Origin: Candidatus Acidianus copahuensis
GTDB taxonomy: Archaea > Thermoproteota > Thermoprotei_A > Sulfolobales > Sulfolobaceae
Assembly: GCF_000632495.1 (NCBI RefSeq)
Contig: NZ_JFZT01000047.1
Span: forward strand, 23,481-87,480
Direction of reading: 5' to 3'
Length of the DNA: 64,000 nucleotides
The first letter of the stretch is position 1; every line of letters starts with the position of its first letter. The notes beneath the pieces were generated by a model that was given only the letters and a program-made list of their open reading frames with translations, was not told where the DNA came from and ran no database searches. Both the position numbers and the translations under genes were made by a program. Below, piece by piece: positions 50,641 to 59,892 of the stretch.

Positions 50641-50863
50641 ACTTTTTCACCACATCAGATATTGATAGAACTGTGTAGAACCAGAATATATAAGAATTCA
50701 TTATAGCCCTTCCCCTCGTCACAGAAGGTGCTAATATGTCAATTTTTTTGGAATTTTCTAGCCTAACATACTTACTGTCTACCTTTTCTGGCATAATACC
50801 ATTAATAAGAGGTATTAATATTGTATTGTCTACTTCTTCCATTTCGATTGTTATTTTTATCAT
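50597..50863 (-). CDS. pcc1: KEOPS subunit Pcc1
   Basis: 88 residues. The KEOPS complex makes the t6A modification of tRNA. The KYVRLENSKKIDILAPSV strand region and GRAIMNSYIFWFYTVLSI helix fit the small Pcc1 fold, in which a basic-Ala-x-Asn-Ser pattern is typical. Position between the Brix and prefoldin genes is where archaeal pcc1 is usually found. Sequence similarity in this family is low, so the context carries much of the weight. Confidence 0.8.
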   Translation of the reverse strand: MIKITIEMEEVDNTILIPLINGIMPEKVDSKYVRLENSKKIDILAPSVTRGRAIMNSYIFWFYTVLSISDVVKKYGGKIASGSSNPIS

Positions 50864-51334
50864 ATTCTACATTTAATTATTGGGCCAATCAATCTATTAA
50901 AATTATCTAGAAATTTGATTATACATAAATTACTCTCACGGAAAATATTAATAGTGTATCTGCATTCTTCTCCACTTACTCCAAAATAGATAAGTAGAGG
51001 AGACATTTCTTTACATTCTATCTTTCCTAAACAAAGGCGTTTTATCTCTAGGCTTCTATATCTATGTTCGGCAAGAAGTGAGACACCATCAATCTTCATT
51101 TCATAGACCTTTTCTATAGAATATAACTCGTATATGTGTATTTTTTCAGGATTTCCCTTATTTGAAGAAATCAAGAAAAGATATTTTGCCCCTAATTTTC
51201 TAGCCGATCTTATTAAGCTTTCAAAGTTCTGCTTTCCTCTATTTATCTTAACTGAAAAAGGAATTACATTATTTAGCTCCTTTAAGAAACTCCTTACCCT
51301 AGGAGAAGGATAACGACTAGTAGTTAGAACAATA

Positions 51335-51354
<20 letters not shown>
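50860..51354 (-). CDS. Brix-domain protein (Imp4-like)
   Basis: 164 residues. IVLTTSRYPSPRVRSFLKEL is the Brix/Imp4 start and the domain extends through the whole protein. Such proteins bind rRNA during ribosome assembly. It overlaps eL43 by 20 bases upstream and Pcc1 by 4 bases downstream. Confidence 0.9.
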
Positions 51355-51553
<199 letters not shown>

Positions 51554-51557
51554 ATTA

Positions 51558-52388
51558 TTACCCTATCCCAAGTTGCTTTTTAAGTTCTTCTAATATTTTT
51601 GCACTAGCTTGCCTCGCAATACTTTCCACTTGATCTATTTCTTGCATAGAAAATGTACCTATCCCAAATTTCTGTATCCCTACCATTCTCTTATCAGGTG
51701 TATAAGATATTGATAATCTAGTGTCGAGTATACCTTCCTCTTCAATATCAGGATCAACTATTAAATATTTCCCTATTTTTCCAACAGTTACTGTAACTAC
51801 TGGATAATTCATTGGCATTCTTTCTCCTTTTTCCTCTTTTATAACTTTTATAGAATCCCCCTCTTGAAGCAGCTTAGGCAACTTTGTATCATAAAGAGCG
51901 GCTATTGCAGCAATCGTAGATGCATCTAATACATTTCCACTATAATCTAAGACATATATATCTACCCATACAGTCCATACTCTTTTACCGGGCTCTATTA
52001 CTAATTTAGTTAAATCAATTGACTTAGAATCTCTAAGACTTCTATCAACCACTCTTGATAGCTCTATAGCATTTTCATCAGGAGGCCCAGGCTCAAATGT
52101 CTCATAAGCCAATGGAAGTAGTTCTACATTGACTACTAAATTACCTTGATTAGGAGTATCTTCAAATGGCTGTTCCTCCTCTAACTTTACTCCAGCCAAA
52201 ACTGTAGTATCTCCTAGCTTTACTAAAGCGGAACCATCAGCTTTTTTCGCATAACCCAAGGTTATACTAATTGGTCTATACTCAAAAGGCTTTCGTCCAT
52301 TTTGTCTTATTCCATGTTCCAGCGACACTAACATACTTTCTTTCTTTATTAATGGTATGATATTTTCATTAGATGGAGTGACTGACAT
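51558..52388 (-). CDS. rrp42: Exosome subunit Rrp42
   Basis: Inactive RNase PH-like subunit that alternates with Rrp41 in the archaeal exosome ring. 276 residues from the ATG at 52388 (MSVTPSNENIIPLIKKESML), which follows AAGGAGGAG; the upstream in-frame codons overlap rrp41. HGIRQNGRKPFEYRPISITL is the RNase PH entry. The catalytic residues of Rrp41 are not conserved, as expected. Confidence 0.95.
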   Translation of the reverse strand: MSVTPSNENIIPLIKKESMLVSLEHGIRQNGRKPFEYRPISITLGYAKKADGSALVKLGDTTVLAGVKLEEEQPFEDTPNQGNLVVNVELLPLAYETFEPGPPDENAIELSRVVDRSLRDSKSIDLTKLVIEPGKRVWTVWVDIYVLDYSGNVLDASTIAAIAALYDTKLPKLLQEGDSIKVIKEEKGERMPMNYPVVTVTVGKIGKYLIVDPDIEEEGILDTRLSISYTPDKRMVGIQKFGIGTFSMQEIDQVESIARQASAKILEELKKQLGIG

Positions 52389-52389
52389 A

Positions 52390-53124
52390 TTAGCTCTCCT
52401 CCTTAAATTCAATATACTTGCTTTTCAAGGTTTCTTTCTCCATGTTATAAATGGTCTGTATACCCCTGGAAGCTAAGTCTATAGCCTGTTTAAACTCTTC
52501 TGGCGTTAAGTTTCCGTTCATTTGTATAAGATTAACTTGGTTTATTGATGGCATCATAGCCACCGGTAAATCTGCTTCACCCCACATATCTTCCGGTTCG
52601 TTAAGATCTAAAACTATAACACCGTCCGCTTTACCTACAGCTACAGCAGCGATAATATCCTTAACAGGGATTCCTGCATCAACAACTGCTAGAGATGCGG
52701 CCATTAATGACGCTAATCTAGTACCTGCATCAGCTTGAATTACTTCCATAAACACATCAATAGAAGACCTAGGAAATTGTTCAACTAAGATAGAGGACTC
52801 CAATGCTTCTCTAATTACTTTAGAAATTTCAATTTCTCTTCTACTTGGAGACGGACTTTTCCTTTCATCCGTTGAAAAAGGCATCATATGATATCTTACT
52901 CTAATTGTTGCTCTTCCAGGCAATGCCAAATGCCTAGGATGTATTTCCTTTGGCCCATACACTGCAGCTATTATTTTAGTATTACCGACTTCGATAATAG
53001 ATGAACCATCTGCGTTCTTTAAAACTCCAATCTCCATTTTCATTGGTCTAAGTTCATCAGGCTTTCTGCCATCTGTTCTTAATCCATTTTCTAAGATTAA
53101 TTTAGGCTTTTGATTCTGTGACAC
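52390..53124 (-). CDS. rrp41: Exosome subunit Rrp41 (catalytic)
   Basis: Phosphorolytic 3'-5' RNase and polyadenylating subunit. 244 residues: ENGLRTDGRKPDELRPMKME, RVRYHMMPFSTDERKSPSPS (phosphate and RNA binding) and DAGTRLASLMAASLAVVDAG, with Asp residues for metal. Overlaps rrp4 by 23 bases. Confidence 0.96.
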   Translation of the reverse strand: MSQNQKPKLILENGLRTDGRKPDELRPMKMEIGVLKNADGSSIIEVGNTKIIAAVYGPKEIHPRHLALPGRATIRVRYHMMPFSTDERKSPSPSRREIEISKVIREALESSILVEQFPRSSIDVFMEVIQADAGTRLASLMAASLAVVDAGIPVKDIIAAVAVGKADGVIVLDLNEPEDMWGEADLPVAMMPSINQVNLIQMNGNLTPEEFKQAIDLASRGIQTIYNMEKETLKSKYIEFKEES

Positions 53125-53845
53125 CTAACTCACCTTTTTTCTCTTGAATAAAGTTCTTAATTCTATCTGTAAGACCTTTTATATGGGATTCATGTTCAAT
53201 TTTATCAATAGAAAAAATTAATATATCTTCCATCTCTTTTGAAGGACAATTTGCCCAGACTCGCCCATTTTGTGCCACAAGCATTTCACATCCAGTTTCT
53301 GTTGTGAGAACTTCCATCATACTCTTATTTTTACCTATAACCCTTGGAATTTTAACTGGCATAATATCAATAATATTTCCGTGGATTATTCTTCCAAGAC
53401 CCTTACCTTTAACAGATAATATAGGATCAATAGTTCTATCAAAATTTTCTACTTTTGCAATGACATAATCACCTACATCAATATATTTTCGTATATCCTC
53501 ACCAATGTTTACAGACCTACCAAGCAACGATGAACCTGGCAAATAAGCAGAATAAGGAGCCTTTATATCTACAATCCATCCATAAGTTTCTATATCTTCG
53601 ACAAGACCTATTACCGTATCTCCTATTTTAGGATAATAAAAAGATCCTTTTAGTGGTATTACTTCAAATCTATTTTCCTTTGGCTCAAAAATCCCTACAA
53701 CTGATGAATAATACTTATTTTCAATTTTATATATATATGGAGACCACGGTATTTGAAATGCGCCTTCCGCAATTAGATCCCCAGGCGATACAATTGTCCT
53801 TTCTTGATAATACAATTTCTTATTGTTATTTTCATTGGATAACAT
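53102..53845 (-). CDS. rrp4: Exosome cap subunit Rrp4
   Basis: RNA-binding cap of the exosome. 247 residues: N-terminal beta domain (about 10-70), S1 domain (GDTVIGLVEDIETYGWIVDI, about 75-150) and KH domain (about 155-235). The last residues overlap the rrp41 start in another frame. Confidence 0.95.
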   Translation of the reverse strand: MLSNENNNKKLYYQERTIVSPGDLIAEGAFQIPWSPYIYKIENKYYSSVVGIFEPKENRFEVIPLKGSFYYPKIGDTVIGLVEDIETYGWIVDIKAPYSAYLPGSSLLGRSVNIGEDIRKYIDVGDYVIAKVENFDRTIDPILSVKGKGLGRIIHGNIIDIMPVKIPRVIGKNKSMMEVLTTETGCEMLVAQNGRVWANCPSKEMEDILIFSIDKIEHESHIKGLTDRIKNFIQEKKGELGVTESKA

Positions 53846-53846
53846 T

Positions 53847-54545
53847 CTACTTCACTTGTACTACTTTAACCTCTACTTCACCTTTGGTTATAGAATTTAA
53901 CTTATCTATAATTTCCTCTTGTGCACCTGCGGGTATTTCGATCTCTGCTATTAAACTACCATCAGCTAACCAATTGGATTTTTTTACCGAACCAAGACTT
54001 TGAAGTTGGGATTTTATCCTAGTGGCATATTTTTGTCCTACTCTGATTTCGATAAGAGCTTTTGCTACTTTTATGGGAATTATTCTCGTTAACTCGTGTA
54101 TAGCTTGCATAGCTTGAGATTCAATATCCTTACTAAGATCCACCTGAAATCTAGCTTGCTCTAAAGCTTTTTCTATTCTAAGTGGTGGTATAGGTAAGTT
54201 AGTTTTAGGATCTACAGCATTTTTATGTATAAAATCTACAACTTGTTTTCTTTTATTTTCTAACATTTCTTTTCGCTGATCAGCTGTGATAGGTAGTTCG
54301 CCCTTCAACAAAATCTCTCTTACAATTGTCTCAAAATCCTCTGTTCCAAAAACTTTTTTAAGAGATGATGGAGAAGCTTTAAGTCCTCTTTTTACATCCT
54401 TATATATCGTGTCTGAAATTACAACATCAGATAACGATATAGATCTTCCAGATCTAAAAGAAAGAGCTTCTTTTGGCTTAACAAGAATTTCGAATCTCTC
54501 ACCATGTGACTCATATTTCATTATTACGTAATCCTTAGCTGGCAT
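53847..54545 (-). CDS. sbds: SBDS/Sdo1-family ribosome maturation protein
   Basis: Releases eIF6 from the large subunit together with an EF-2-like GTPase. 232 residues: N-terminal FYSH domain with YESHGERFEILVKP, then a three-helix middle (LLKGELPITADQRKEMLENK) and C-terminal ferredoxin-like domain. Adjacent to PsmA and Rrp4 as in most archaea. Confidence 0.96.
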   Translation of the reverse strand: MPAKDYVIMKYESHGERFEILVKPKEALSFRSGRSISLSDVVISDTIYKDVKRGLKASPSSLKKVFGTEDFETIVREILLKGELPITADQRKEMLENKRKQVVDFIHKNAVDPKTNLPIPPLRIEKALEQARFQVDLSKDIESQAMQAIHELTRIIPIKVAKALIEIRVGQKYATRIKSQLQSLGSVKKSNWLADGSLIAEIEIPAGAQEEIIDKLNSITKGEVEVKVVQVK

Positions 54546-54554
54546 TAATTTTTT

Positions 54555-55283
54555 TCACCCCAACTTTTCAAGATATTTAATCTTTTCATCATTTAACATC
54601 TTTCTGAATACTCCTATGTCCTTTGTTATATAGCCTATTTCTACGTTACTTGGACCTAATTTCTCTCCTGGTTTTAACGTAGATTTAAGCGCGTTAAGGG
54701 CTAGGAGTATCGTGTCCTCTACACTTAAATCTTCTCTATAATTCTTCTCTAGGTATTCTGTTGCAGTATAACCCCCCTGTCCTATTGCTACAGCTTGATA
54801 TGGCATAAATTGTCCACTTGGTTCAGTCATAAAGAGCTTAGTAACGCCTTTATCTACTCCACCAATGATAAGGGCTACGCCAAAAGGTCTTACACCTCCA
54901 TGTTGTGTATACATTTGTTTTACATCTGAAACTAATTTAGTTAAATAATCAATCATAATAGGTTCATCATACACTAGTCTATTTTGAAGTGCTGAATTTC
55001 TAGCGTAATCTATCAGTATCCTTCCATCCGAGGCTAATCCAGCAAAACTACAGCCTACATGATCATCTAATAGAAATACTTTCTCTATACTGTCCAAGTC
55101 TAATAGTTGCGATGCCTTCTTTTTTTCCCCTAAAATAACTACTGCGTTTTGTGTTTTAACTCCTAGTGTAGTCCATCCTTTTTTTACTGCCTCAAACGCA
55201 TAATCTACTTGGTATAAAGAGCCATCTGGAGAAAATATTGTTATGGCTCTATCATATCCCATTGCTGCTGGTCCGAAAGCCAA
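54555..55283 (-). CDS. psmA: Proteasome alpha subunit
   Basis: Outer ring of the 20S proteasome. 242 residues: GYDRAITIFSPDGSLYQVDYAFEAV is the alpha-subunit signature with the gate-forming N-terminal tail; KGWTTLGVK and GVALIIGGVD follow. The Lys of the assembly helix (YAFEAVKKGW) is present. No N-terminal propeptide, so it is not a beta subunit. Confidence 0.96.
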   Translation of the reverse strand: MAFGPAAMGYDRAITIFSPDGSLYQVDYAFEAVKKGWTTLGVKTQNAVVILGEKKKASQLLDLDSIEKVFLLDDHVGCSFAGLASDGRILIDYARNSALQNRLVYDEPIMIDYLTKLVSDVKQMYTQHGGVRPFGVALIIGGVDKGVTKLFMTEPSGQFMPYQAVAIGQGGYTATEYLEKNYREDLSVEDTILLALNALKSTLKPGEKLGPSNVEIGYITKDIGVFRKMLNDEKIKYLEKLG

Positions 55284-55335
55284 TTCCCATCAATGTTTAA
55301 CTGAGCCGAACTCGGTAATAAAAGTACTATTCCCT

Positions 55336-55358
55336 TCAGATCGTCGCAGGATCATCAT
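55336..55358 (-). ncRNA. Weak C/D-box half-guide candidate
   Basis: On the minus strand ATGATGA (55358-55352), exactly 12 nt, then CTGA (55339-55336). This is the correct box C to D or D' spacing, but no second C'/D pair is clear downstream, only CCGAGTTCGG-type pairing near 55310. It lies in the 99-base gap between rnp2 and psmA, upstream of psmA. Could be a chance match. Confidence 0.25.
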
Positions 55359-55382
55359 CAAACAGATCCTTTTTTTATTTCA

Positions 55383-55802
55383 TCATCTTATTCCCAATAA
55401 TTTCTTAGCCTTTTTTAAACTTCCAGTAGTTCTTAAGGGTACAACTAGAGCTTTCTTACCATTTATTTCCTTTATCCCAGGTATAGAGGCTAGAATAACC
55501 TTATATCCTGCTCTATTCGTAGATATTATACCTCTTTTCTCGTTATCTATATATAAAATTAGTTTAGGGTTAGAAATATCGAGCCACATTCTGCCTAAAA
55601 ATTCCTTTACTGAGCTCCTTATACTGCTTTCAATTTCTTCTCTTCCGAAATATTTATTTTCTGAAACAATATAAAATATTATATATCTCTTTGCCTTAAT
55701 GTTACGCTTATTATATATCTTTTTTATATTTATTTGCTTTTTTGAAAAAAAGAGCATTGTTAAAAATAAAAGCCATACAAAGATTAATATATCAAAAATC
55801 AT
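55383..55802 (-). CDS. rnp2: RNase P protein component 2 (Pop5) with N-terminal hydrophobic helix
   Basis: 139 residues from the ATG at 55802. The Pop5 domain starts near residue 35 (RNIKAKRYIIFYIVSENKYF) and ends with VVPLRTTGSLKKAKKLLG. Before it is a strongly hydrophobic segment (IFDILIFVWLLFLTMLFF) followed by positive residues, which looks like a membrane anchor. Other archaeal Pop5 proteins lack this or have it only in Sulfolobales. It overlaps rnp3 by 11 bases. Confidence 0.88.
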   Translation of the reverse strand: MIFDILIFVWLLFLTMLFFSKKQINIKKIYNKRNIKAKRYIIFYIVSENKYFGREEIESSIRSSVKEFLGRMWLDISNPKLILYIDNEKRGIISTNRAGYKVILASIPGIKEINGKKALVVPLRTTGSLKKAKKLLGIR

Positions 55803-56337
55803 CTGAATCATTTAGGGACACCGCTGGCGTGACATAAGTCCAGTAAAGTGCCATTTCCTCATCTGCACCATGAATTATTAAATAATTTATCTTGGAAAGA
55901 GGAGGCCATAACTCATTAAAATCTTTAGCACAAGATGAGAAAACTAAATTATCAATCCATTTATATCCGAACCTTATTGCCTTAAATATAACGTTAGACG
56001 AGCTAGAAAGTGAAATTTCTACAGGTTTTGTTTTTTGTCTTATTAAATTTAGCATTGATTTTTTAAGCAGAAAGAAATTAGAATCATCTATAGAAATGAA
56101 ATCTATACTATCATTAATTATAGCATAACGTAAAGCATCTTTAGTCAATGGTTTACAAACCCTCAACCTAAATCCAGAACTCCTTTTAACATTTTCAAAG
56201 ATCTGTTGACGGTTCTTAGCGGTAAATGTTAATCTTGAATTCCTTCCTTTAATACCCTCCACAATACTTCTTGTATAGCCTAACTCTTTTGCATATGTAA
56301 TTAAATTACGATTATTAAGACATAGCTCTATTAGCAA
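55792..56337 (-). CDS. rnp3: RNase P protein component 3 (Rpp30)
   Basis: 181 residues, shorter than many Rpp30 proteins (about 210). PHP-like TIM-barrel fragments: ELCLNNRNLITYAKELGYTR at the start, DFISIDDSN, and PVEISLSSS. It pairs with Pop5 in the RNase P catalytic-domain complex, and the two genes overlap in the usual archaeal order. Overlaps the COG1325 gene by 23 bases. Confidence 0.88.
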   Translation of the reverse strand: MLIELCLNNRNLITYAKELGYTRSIVEGIKGRNSRLTFTAKNRQQIFENVKRSSGFRLRVCKPLTKDALRYAIINDSIDFISIDDSNFFLLKKSMLNLIRQKTKPVEISLSSSSNVIFKAIRFGYKWIDNLVFSSCAKDFNELWPPLSKINYLIIHGADEEMALYWTYVTPAVSLNDSDDF

Positions 56338-56752
56338 TCTGTTTCAACTCTTCTTTGATTTTATCAATACCACCATTAGAACTAATAATAACCTTAATTA
56401 CATCATTTCCATCTTTAACTGTTAATTTTCCTTCTCCAACTAATTTCTGTTTATCTAACCTAAGATGTAACTTACTTCTATCTACCCTTTCTCCCAATGT
56501 ACCAATTAGAAATATTATATCTGATGTATCAAGTCTAGATAATAGAGCTTCAGCGGCAGATGTTGCCATTTTTCCCTTTATCTCATACTTTATAGAAATT
56601 ATGGTATCTCCATAATGTCCTTGTAGCTTTAGCTCTTTTATATCAACATATTCCCTAAAATCCTTTAAAAAAGATATTATTGAGGTTACAATCTTATTTT
56701 TATCTTCAGTCTCATAACAAAATACTGTAAAGGAAATACTAGATACTTTCAT
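56315..56752 (-). CDS. RNA-binding protein, COG1325 (predicted exosome-associated)
   Basis: 145 residues from the ATG at 56752 (MKVSSISFTVFCYETEDKNK). The family (PF01877, COG1325) is predicted to bind RNA and is encoded in the archaeal exosome superoperon. Fold likely alpha/beta, with GHYGDTIISIKYEIKGK and RVDRSKLHLRLDKQKLVGEG in the core. Role in the exosome is inferred from context. Confidence 0.85.
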   Translation of the reverse strand: MKVSSISFTVFCYETEDKNKIVTSIISFLKDFREYVDIKELKLQGHYGDTIISIKYEIKGKMATSAAEALLSRLDTSDIIFLIGTLGERVDRSKLHLRLDKQKLVGEGKLTVKDGNDVIKVIISSNGGIDKIKEELKQIANRAMS

Positions 56753-56757
56753 ACCCG

Positions 56758-57405
56758 TCATTTACCAGGTATCTTAGGAAAGTTTTGCAACCTGTAGTAT
56801 TTACTTGCCTCATGCCTTTTCTTTTCTTCTCTTTCCTTTTGCTTTTTCTTAAACTTATAGGATACAGTACCTCTTAATCCTCTTGATTTCCTAAGTCCTC
56901 TGGCCTTCTTGCCTGCAGAAGTTAGTCCTTTGAATACTCTACCTCTATTTGAAGAATCTTGTAGCCACCTTAGATCTGGATCACTCTTTATAACTGGATG
57001 AGATGGATCTACTAAAATTACTTCATAGTACTTGTAGATTCCATCTTCACCCACGTAATAACTTCCTAATACTTCTAGGTTAGTGTATTTGCTTGATGCT
57101 CTTTCCTCCGCTATCCATCTATAACCTTTTGAAGGAGAATATCCATATATACCCATTCTCTTTGGCCTTCTACCTGAAACTGGTCTTAACTTGTTCATCC
57201 CGCCTCTTCTTACTCTAACTCTTACTACAATAAACCCTTGTTTAGCCTTATAACCTACTTCTCTAGCTCTATCTAGCCTTGTAGGGCCGTCTAATTTAAC
57301 TAGACTACCTTGATCTCTCCACCCTATCATTCTTTTAGATATTACTTTTTTCCAATCTTCTGATTGCCAAGTTTGGGCCATATAGCTATATGCGGATAAT
57401 GCCAT
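56758..57405 (-). CDS. rpl15e: Ribosomal protein eL15
   Basis: 215 residues from the ATG at 57405 (MALSAYSYMAQTWQSEDWKK), behind AAGGGAG. VRVRVRRGGMNKLRPVSGRR and LRKSRGLRGTVSYKFKKKQK are typical. The operon promoter is the symmetric TATA element at 57432-57442. Confidence 0.96.
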   Translation of the reverse strand: MALSAYSYMAQTWQSEDWKKVISKRMIGWRDQGSLVKLDGPTRLDRAREVGYKAKQGFIVVRVRVRRGGMNKLRPVSGRRPKRMGIYGYSPSKGYRWIAEERASSKYTNLEVLGSYYVGEDGIYKYYEVILVDPSHPVIKSDPDLRWLQDSSNRGRVFKGLTSAGKKARGLRKSRGLRGTVSYKFKKKQKEREEKKRHEASKYYRLQNFPKIPGK

Positions 57406-57431
57406 TACTCCCTTCATTAGTAACTGATAAC

Positions 57432-57442
57432 TACTTTAAAAG
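57432..57442. promoter_or_regulatory. Symmetric TATA element shared by eL15 and ychF
   Basis: ACTTTAAAAGT is nearly palindromic and reads as a good box A on both strands. It lies 32 bases from the eL15 ATG and 35 bases from the ychF ATG, so one element may serve both divergent genes. No second box is visible in the 66-base gap. Confidence 0.55.
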
Positions 57443-57471
57443 TATGCCGATCCAATTTTTACGGGAAATAA

Positions 57472-58674
57472 ATGATAACAGTTGGTCTGATTGGAAAGAC
57501 TAATGTTGGGAAAAGTACATTCTTTGAAGCGTCAACAATGAATGAAGTAGAAATAGCAAATAGACCATTTGTAACAATAGAACCAAACGTTGGAATAGGA
57601 TATGTCAAAATACTATGTGTGCACAAGGAATTGGGAGTAAAGTGTAATCCAAGGAATTCTGTATGTCTTGAAGATTATAGATTCATACCAATAAAGATAG
57701 TTGACGTTGCAGGTTTAATTCCAGGAGCACATGAAGGTAGGGGTTTAGGTAATAGGTTCTTAGACGACCTTAGAAAAGCAGATGTTTTAATCCATGTAGT
57801 AGATGCAAGTGGTTCTACGGATGAAGAAGGACAACCAGTTCCTCCTGGAAGCAGGAACCCAGAAGAAGATATAAATTTTGTAGAAAACGAAATAAATGAA
57901 TGGTTCTTATCAATAGTTAATAAGGACTGGGATAAATTTGCAAGGACGACCGATTTAGGAGGAAAAGATATCCCAGAGGCTCTGCTAACAAAATTATCTG
58001 GATTATCAATAAATAGATACCACATAACCCAAACTCTAAAGTTAACTAATCTAGAAAATATGAAACTTATGCAGTGGAGTAAGGATGATGTAAGACTTTT
58101 TGCCAAAACATTAAGAGAAGTTTCGAAGCCAATAATAATCGCTGCAAACAAAATTGATATACCAGGGGCTAAGGAGAATATAAAAAGACTAAAAGACAAA
58201 TATAGTTTCGTTATTCCAACTAGTGCTGAGGCTGAACTAGCTTTAAGAAAAGCTTCTAAGGCCGGTTTAATAGAATATATTCCTGGTGAAAGTAATTTTA
58301 AGATTAAATCAGCTCTTTCGGAAAAACACATTAAAGCTATTGAATATATAAGAAAAAATGTCTTAGAAGTTTATGGAAATACAGGGATACAACAGGCATT
58401 GAATTCAGCAGTTTTCGATGCTCTAAAAATGATAGCTGTTTATCCTGTTGAGGATGAGAAAAGATTAACCGACAAGCTAGGCAACGTATTACCAGACGTA
58501 TTCCTAATTCCCAAAGGATCTAAGCCAAAAGATTTGGCATATACTATACATACAGATCTAGGTAAAGGCTTTCTTTACGCTATAGATGCCAAGAAAAAGA
58601 TAAGAGTAGGGGAGGAGTATGAACTACAGAATAGAGATGTAATCAAGATAGTTTCGACTCTTGCAAAGAGCTAA
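57472..58674 (+). CDS. ychF: YchF/Ola1-type GTPase/ATPase (Obg family)
   Basis: 400 residues. G1 GLIGKTNVGKSTFFEA at residues 5-20, G3 VDVAGLIPGAHEGRGLGNRF near 80, G4 NKID near 225, and a C-terminal TGS domain (KGFLYAIDAKKKIRVGEEYE). The archaeal group carries an insert with CNPRNSVCLEDYRFI (two Cys) after the switch region. Probably linked to translation or stress. The 3' end overlaps the convergent nucleotidyltransferase gene by 32 bases. Confidence 0.95.
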   Translation: MITVGLIGKTNVGKSTFFEASTMNEVEIANRPFVTIEPNVGIGYVKILCVHKELGVKCNPRNSVCLEDYRFIPIKIVDVAGLIPGAHEGRGLGNRFLDDLRKADVLIHVVDASGSTDEEGQPVPPGSRNPEEDINFVENEINEWFLSIVNKDWDKFARTTDLGGKDIPEALLTKLSGLSINRYHITQTLKLTNLENMKLMQWSKDDVRLFAKTLREVSKPIIIAANKIDIPGAKENIKRLKDKYSFVIPTSAEAELALRKASKAGLIEYIPGESNFKIKSALSEKHIKAIEYIRKNVLEVYGNTGIQQALNSAVFDALKMIAVYPVEDEKRLTDKLGNVLPDVFLIPKGSKPKDLAYTIHTDLGKGFLYAIDAKKKIRVGEEYELQNRDVIKIVSTLAKS

Positions 58675-59890
58675 ACTTTTCGTTTGCTGCAACGTCTCTA
58701 TTTACCACTGAACCAGGATATATCCAAGCATAAGCACCTATTTTTATTCCAGGTAAAATGGATACATTTATTCCGGTTTTCGCATATCCTCCAATTATTG
58801 TTCCTAGTTTCCTCCTTTCGGAACTTTCTCTTCTTCCTTTTATTGTCATTCTTACTTCTTTCTCGTCAAATCGTAAATTAGCCACAAGCGTTCCTGCTCC
58901 TAAATTCACATGTTCGCATATTATACTATCCCCAACATAACTTAAATGGGGAATTTTAGCGTATTCCATAACTATAGATTCCTTAATTTCGACTGAAGCA
59001 CCTATCCTATTATTTCCGACTAATACAGTATTTTTTCTTATATAAGAATTAGGACCTACAATACTGTTTTTACCTATATATGCTGGACCTTCTATATATG
59101 TACCGTAAAGAACTTCTGCCCCTTCCTCTATTATAACGTCCCCAATAATTTTTACCTTGTCGTCAACTTTACCTCTAATATCTGTTTTAATTCTAGAAAG
59201 TATGTCCTTATTAACATCTATAACATGCCATGGCCTACCTATATCTTTCCAAAATCCTGTATATTTTATTACTTTTACCTGGATATCTTTAACCATTATA
59301 TTTAATGCATCTGTAAGTTCATATTCTCCTCTCTCTGATAACCTAGTTTTATTAACATATGTAAATATATCTGGAGTAAATTTATATATACCTGCATTAA
59401 TTACGTTACTTTCAGAATAATTAGGCTTTTCCACTATTTTAGATAGAATATCTTTTTCATTATCATAATATATAACTCCATATTCTCTAGGATTACTAAC
59501 CTCCACTCCAAGTATAGCATTCCCTTCTACATTTATAATATCTTTTACCTTGTTTAGGTCAAAATATATATCGCCATAAATCAACAGAAACTCATCATTA
59601 ATCAAATACTCTAATGATTTTAGTGCAGCGGCTGTACCATAAGTTTGACCTTGCTGTATAAAATTTACCCCATAACGTTGATTTAATCTCTTATAGAATG
59701 ATAAATATGTTGAAGGTACTTCATTTCCATTATTGATAACAACGAAAATCTCATTTGTAAATTTTTTGAGCTCTTCTACAGTTCTTTCTATTAGAGTACT
59801 ACCTAATATAGGAACAAATGGTTTTGGTCTAGTATGGGTTATAGGTTCTAATCTTTCACCTTTTCCCGCAGCTAAAATAACTGCCTTCAC
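58643..59890 (-). CDS. GlmU-like sugar-1-phosphate nucleotidylyltransferase
   Basis: 415 residues. N-terminal pyrophosphorylase domain (about 1-225) with LAAGKGERLEPITHTRPKPF and FLLIYGDIYFDLN; C-terminal left-handed beta-helix (about 250-400) with hexapeptide repeats such as EEGAEVLYGTYIEGPAYIGK and VNLGAGTLVANLRFDEKEVR. This resembles the Sulfurisphaera tokodaii ST0452 enzyme that makes UDP-GlcNAc and dTDP-glucose with an acetyltransferase activity. The exact sugar is not shown. Works in the same pathway as the mutase at 15366-16733. Confidence 0.93.
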   Translation of the reverse strand: MKAVILAAGKGERLEPITHTRPKPFVPILGSTLIERTVEELKKFTNEIFVVINNGNEVPSTYLSFYKRLNQRYGVNFIQQGQTYGTAAALKSLEYLINDEFLLIYGDIYFDLNKVKDIINVEGNAILGVEVSNPREYGVIYYDNEKDILSKIVEKPNYSESNVINAGIYKFTPDIFTYVNKTRLSERGEYELTDALNIMVKDIQVKVIKYTGFWKDIGRPWHVIDVNKDILSRIKTDIRGKVDDKVKIIGDVIIEEGAEVLYGTYIEGPAYIGKNSIVGPNSYIRKNTVLVGNNRIGASVEIKESIVMEYAKIPHLSYVGDSIICEHVNLGAGTLVANLRFDEKEVRMTIKGRRESSERRKLGTIIGGYAKTGINVSILPGIKIGAYAWIYPGSVVNRDVAANEKFSSLQESKLS

Positions 59891-59892
59891 TT

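Noticed and set aside
57675..58331. 218-codon minus-strand frame inside ychF
   Set aside because: A long shadow of a conserved GTPase gene; the composition is unlike a real protein and ychF motifs are on the plus strand.
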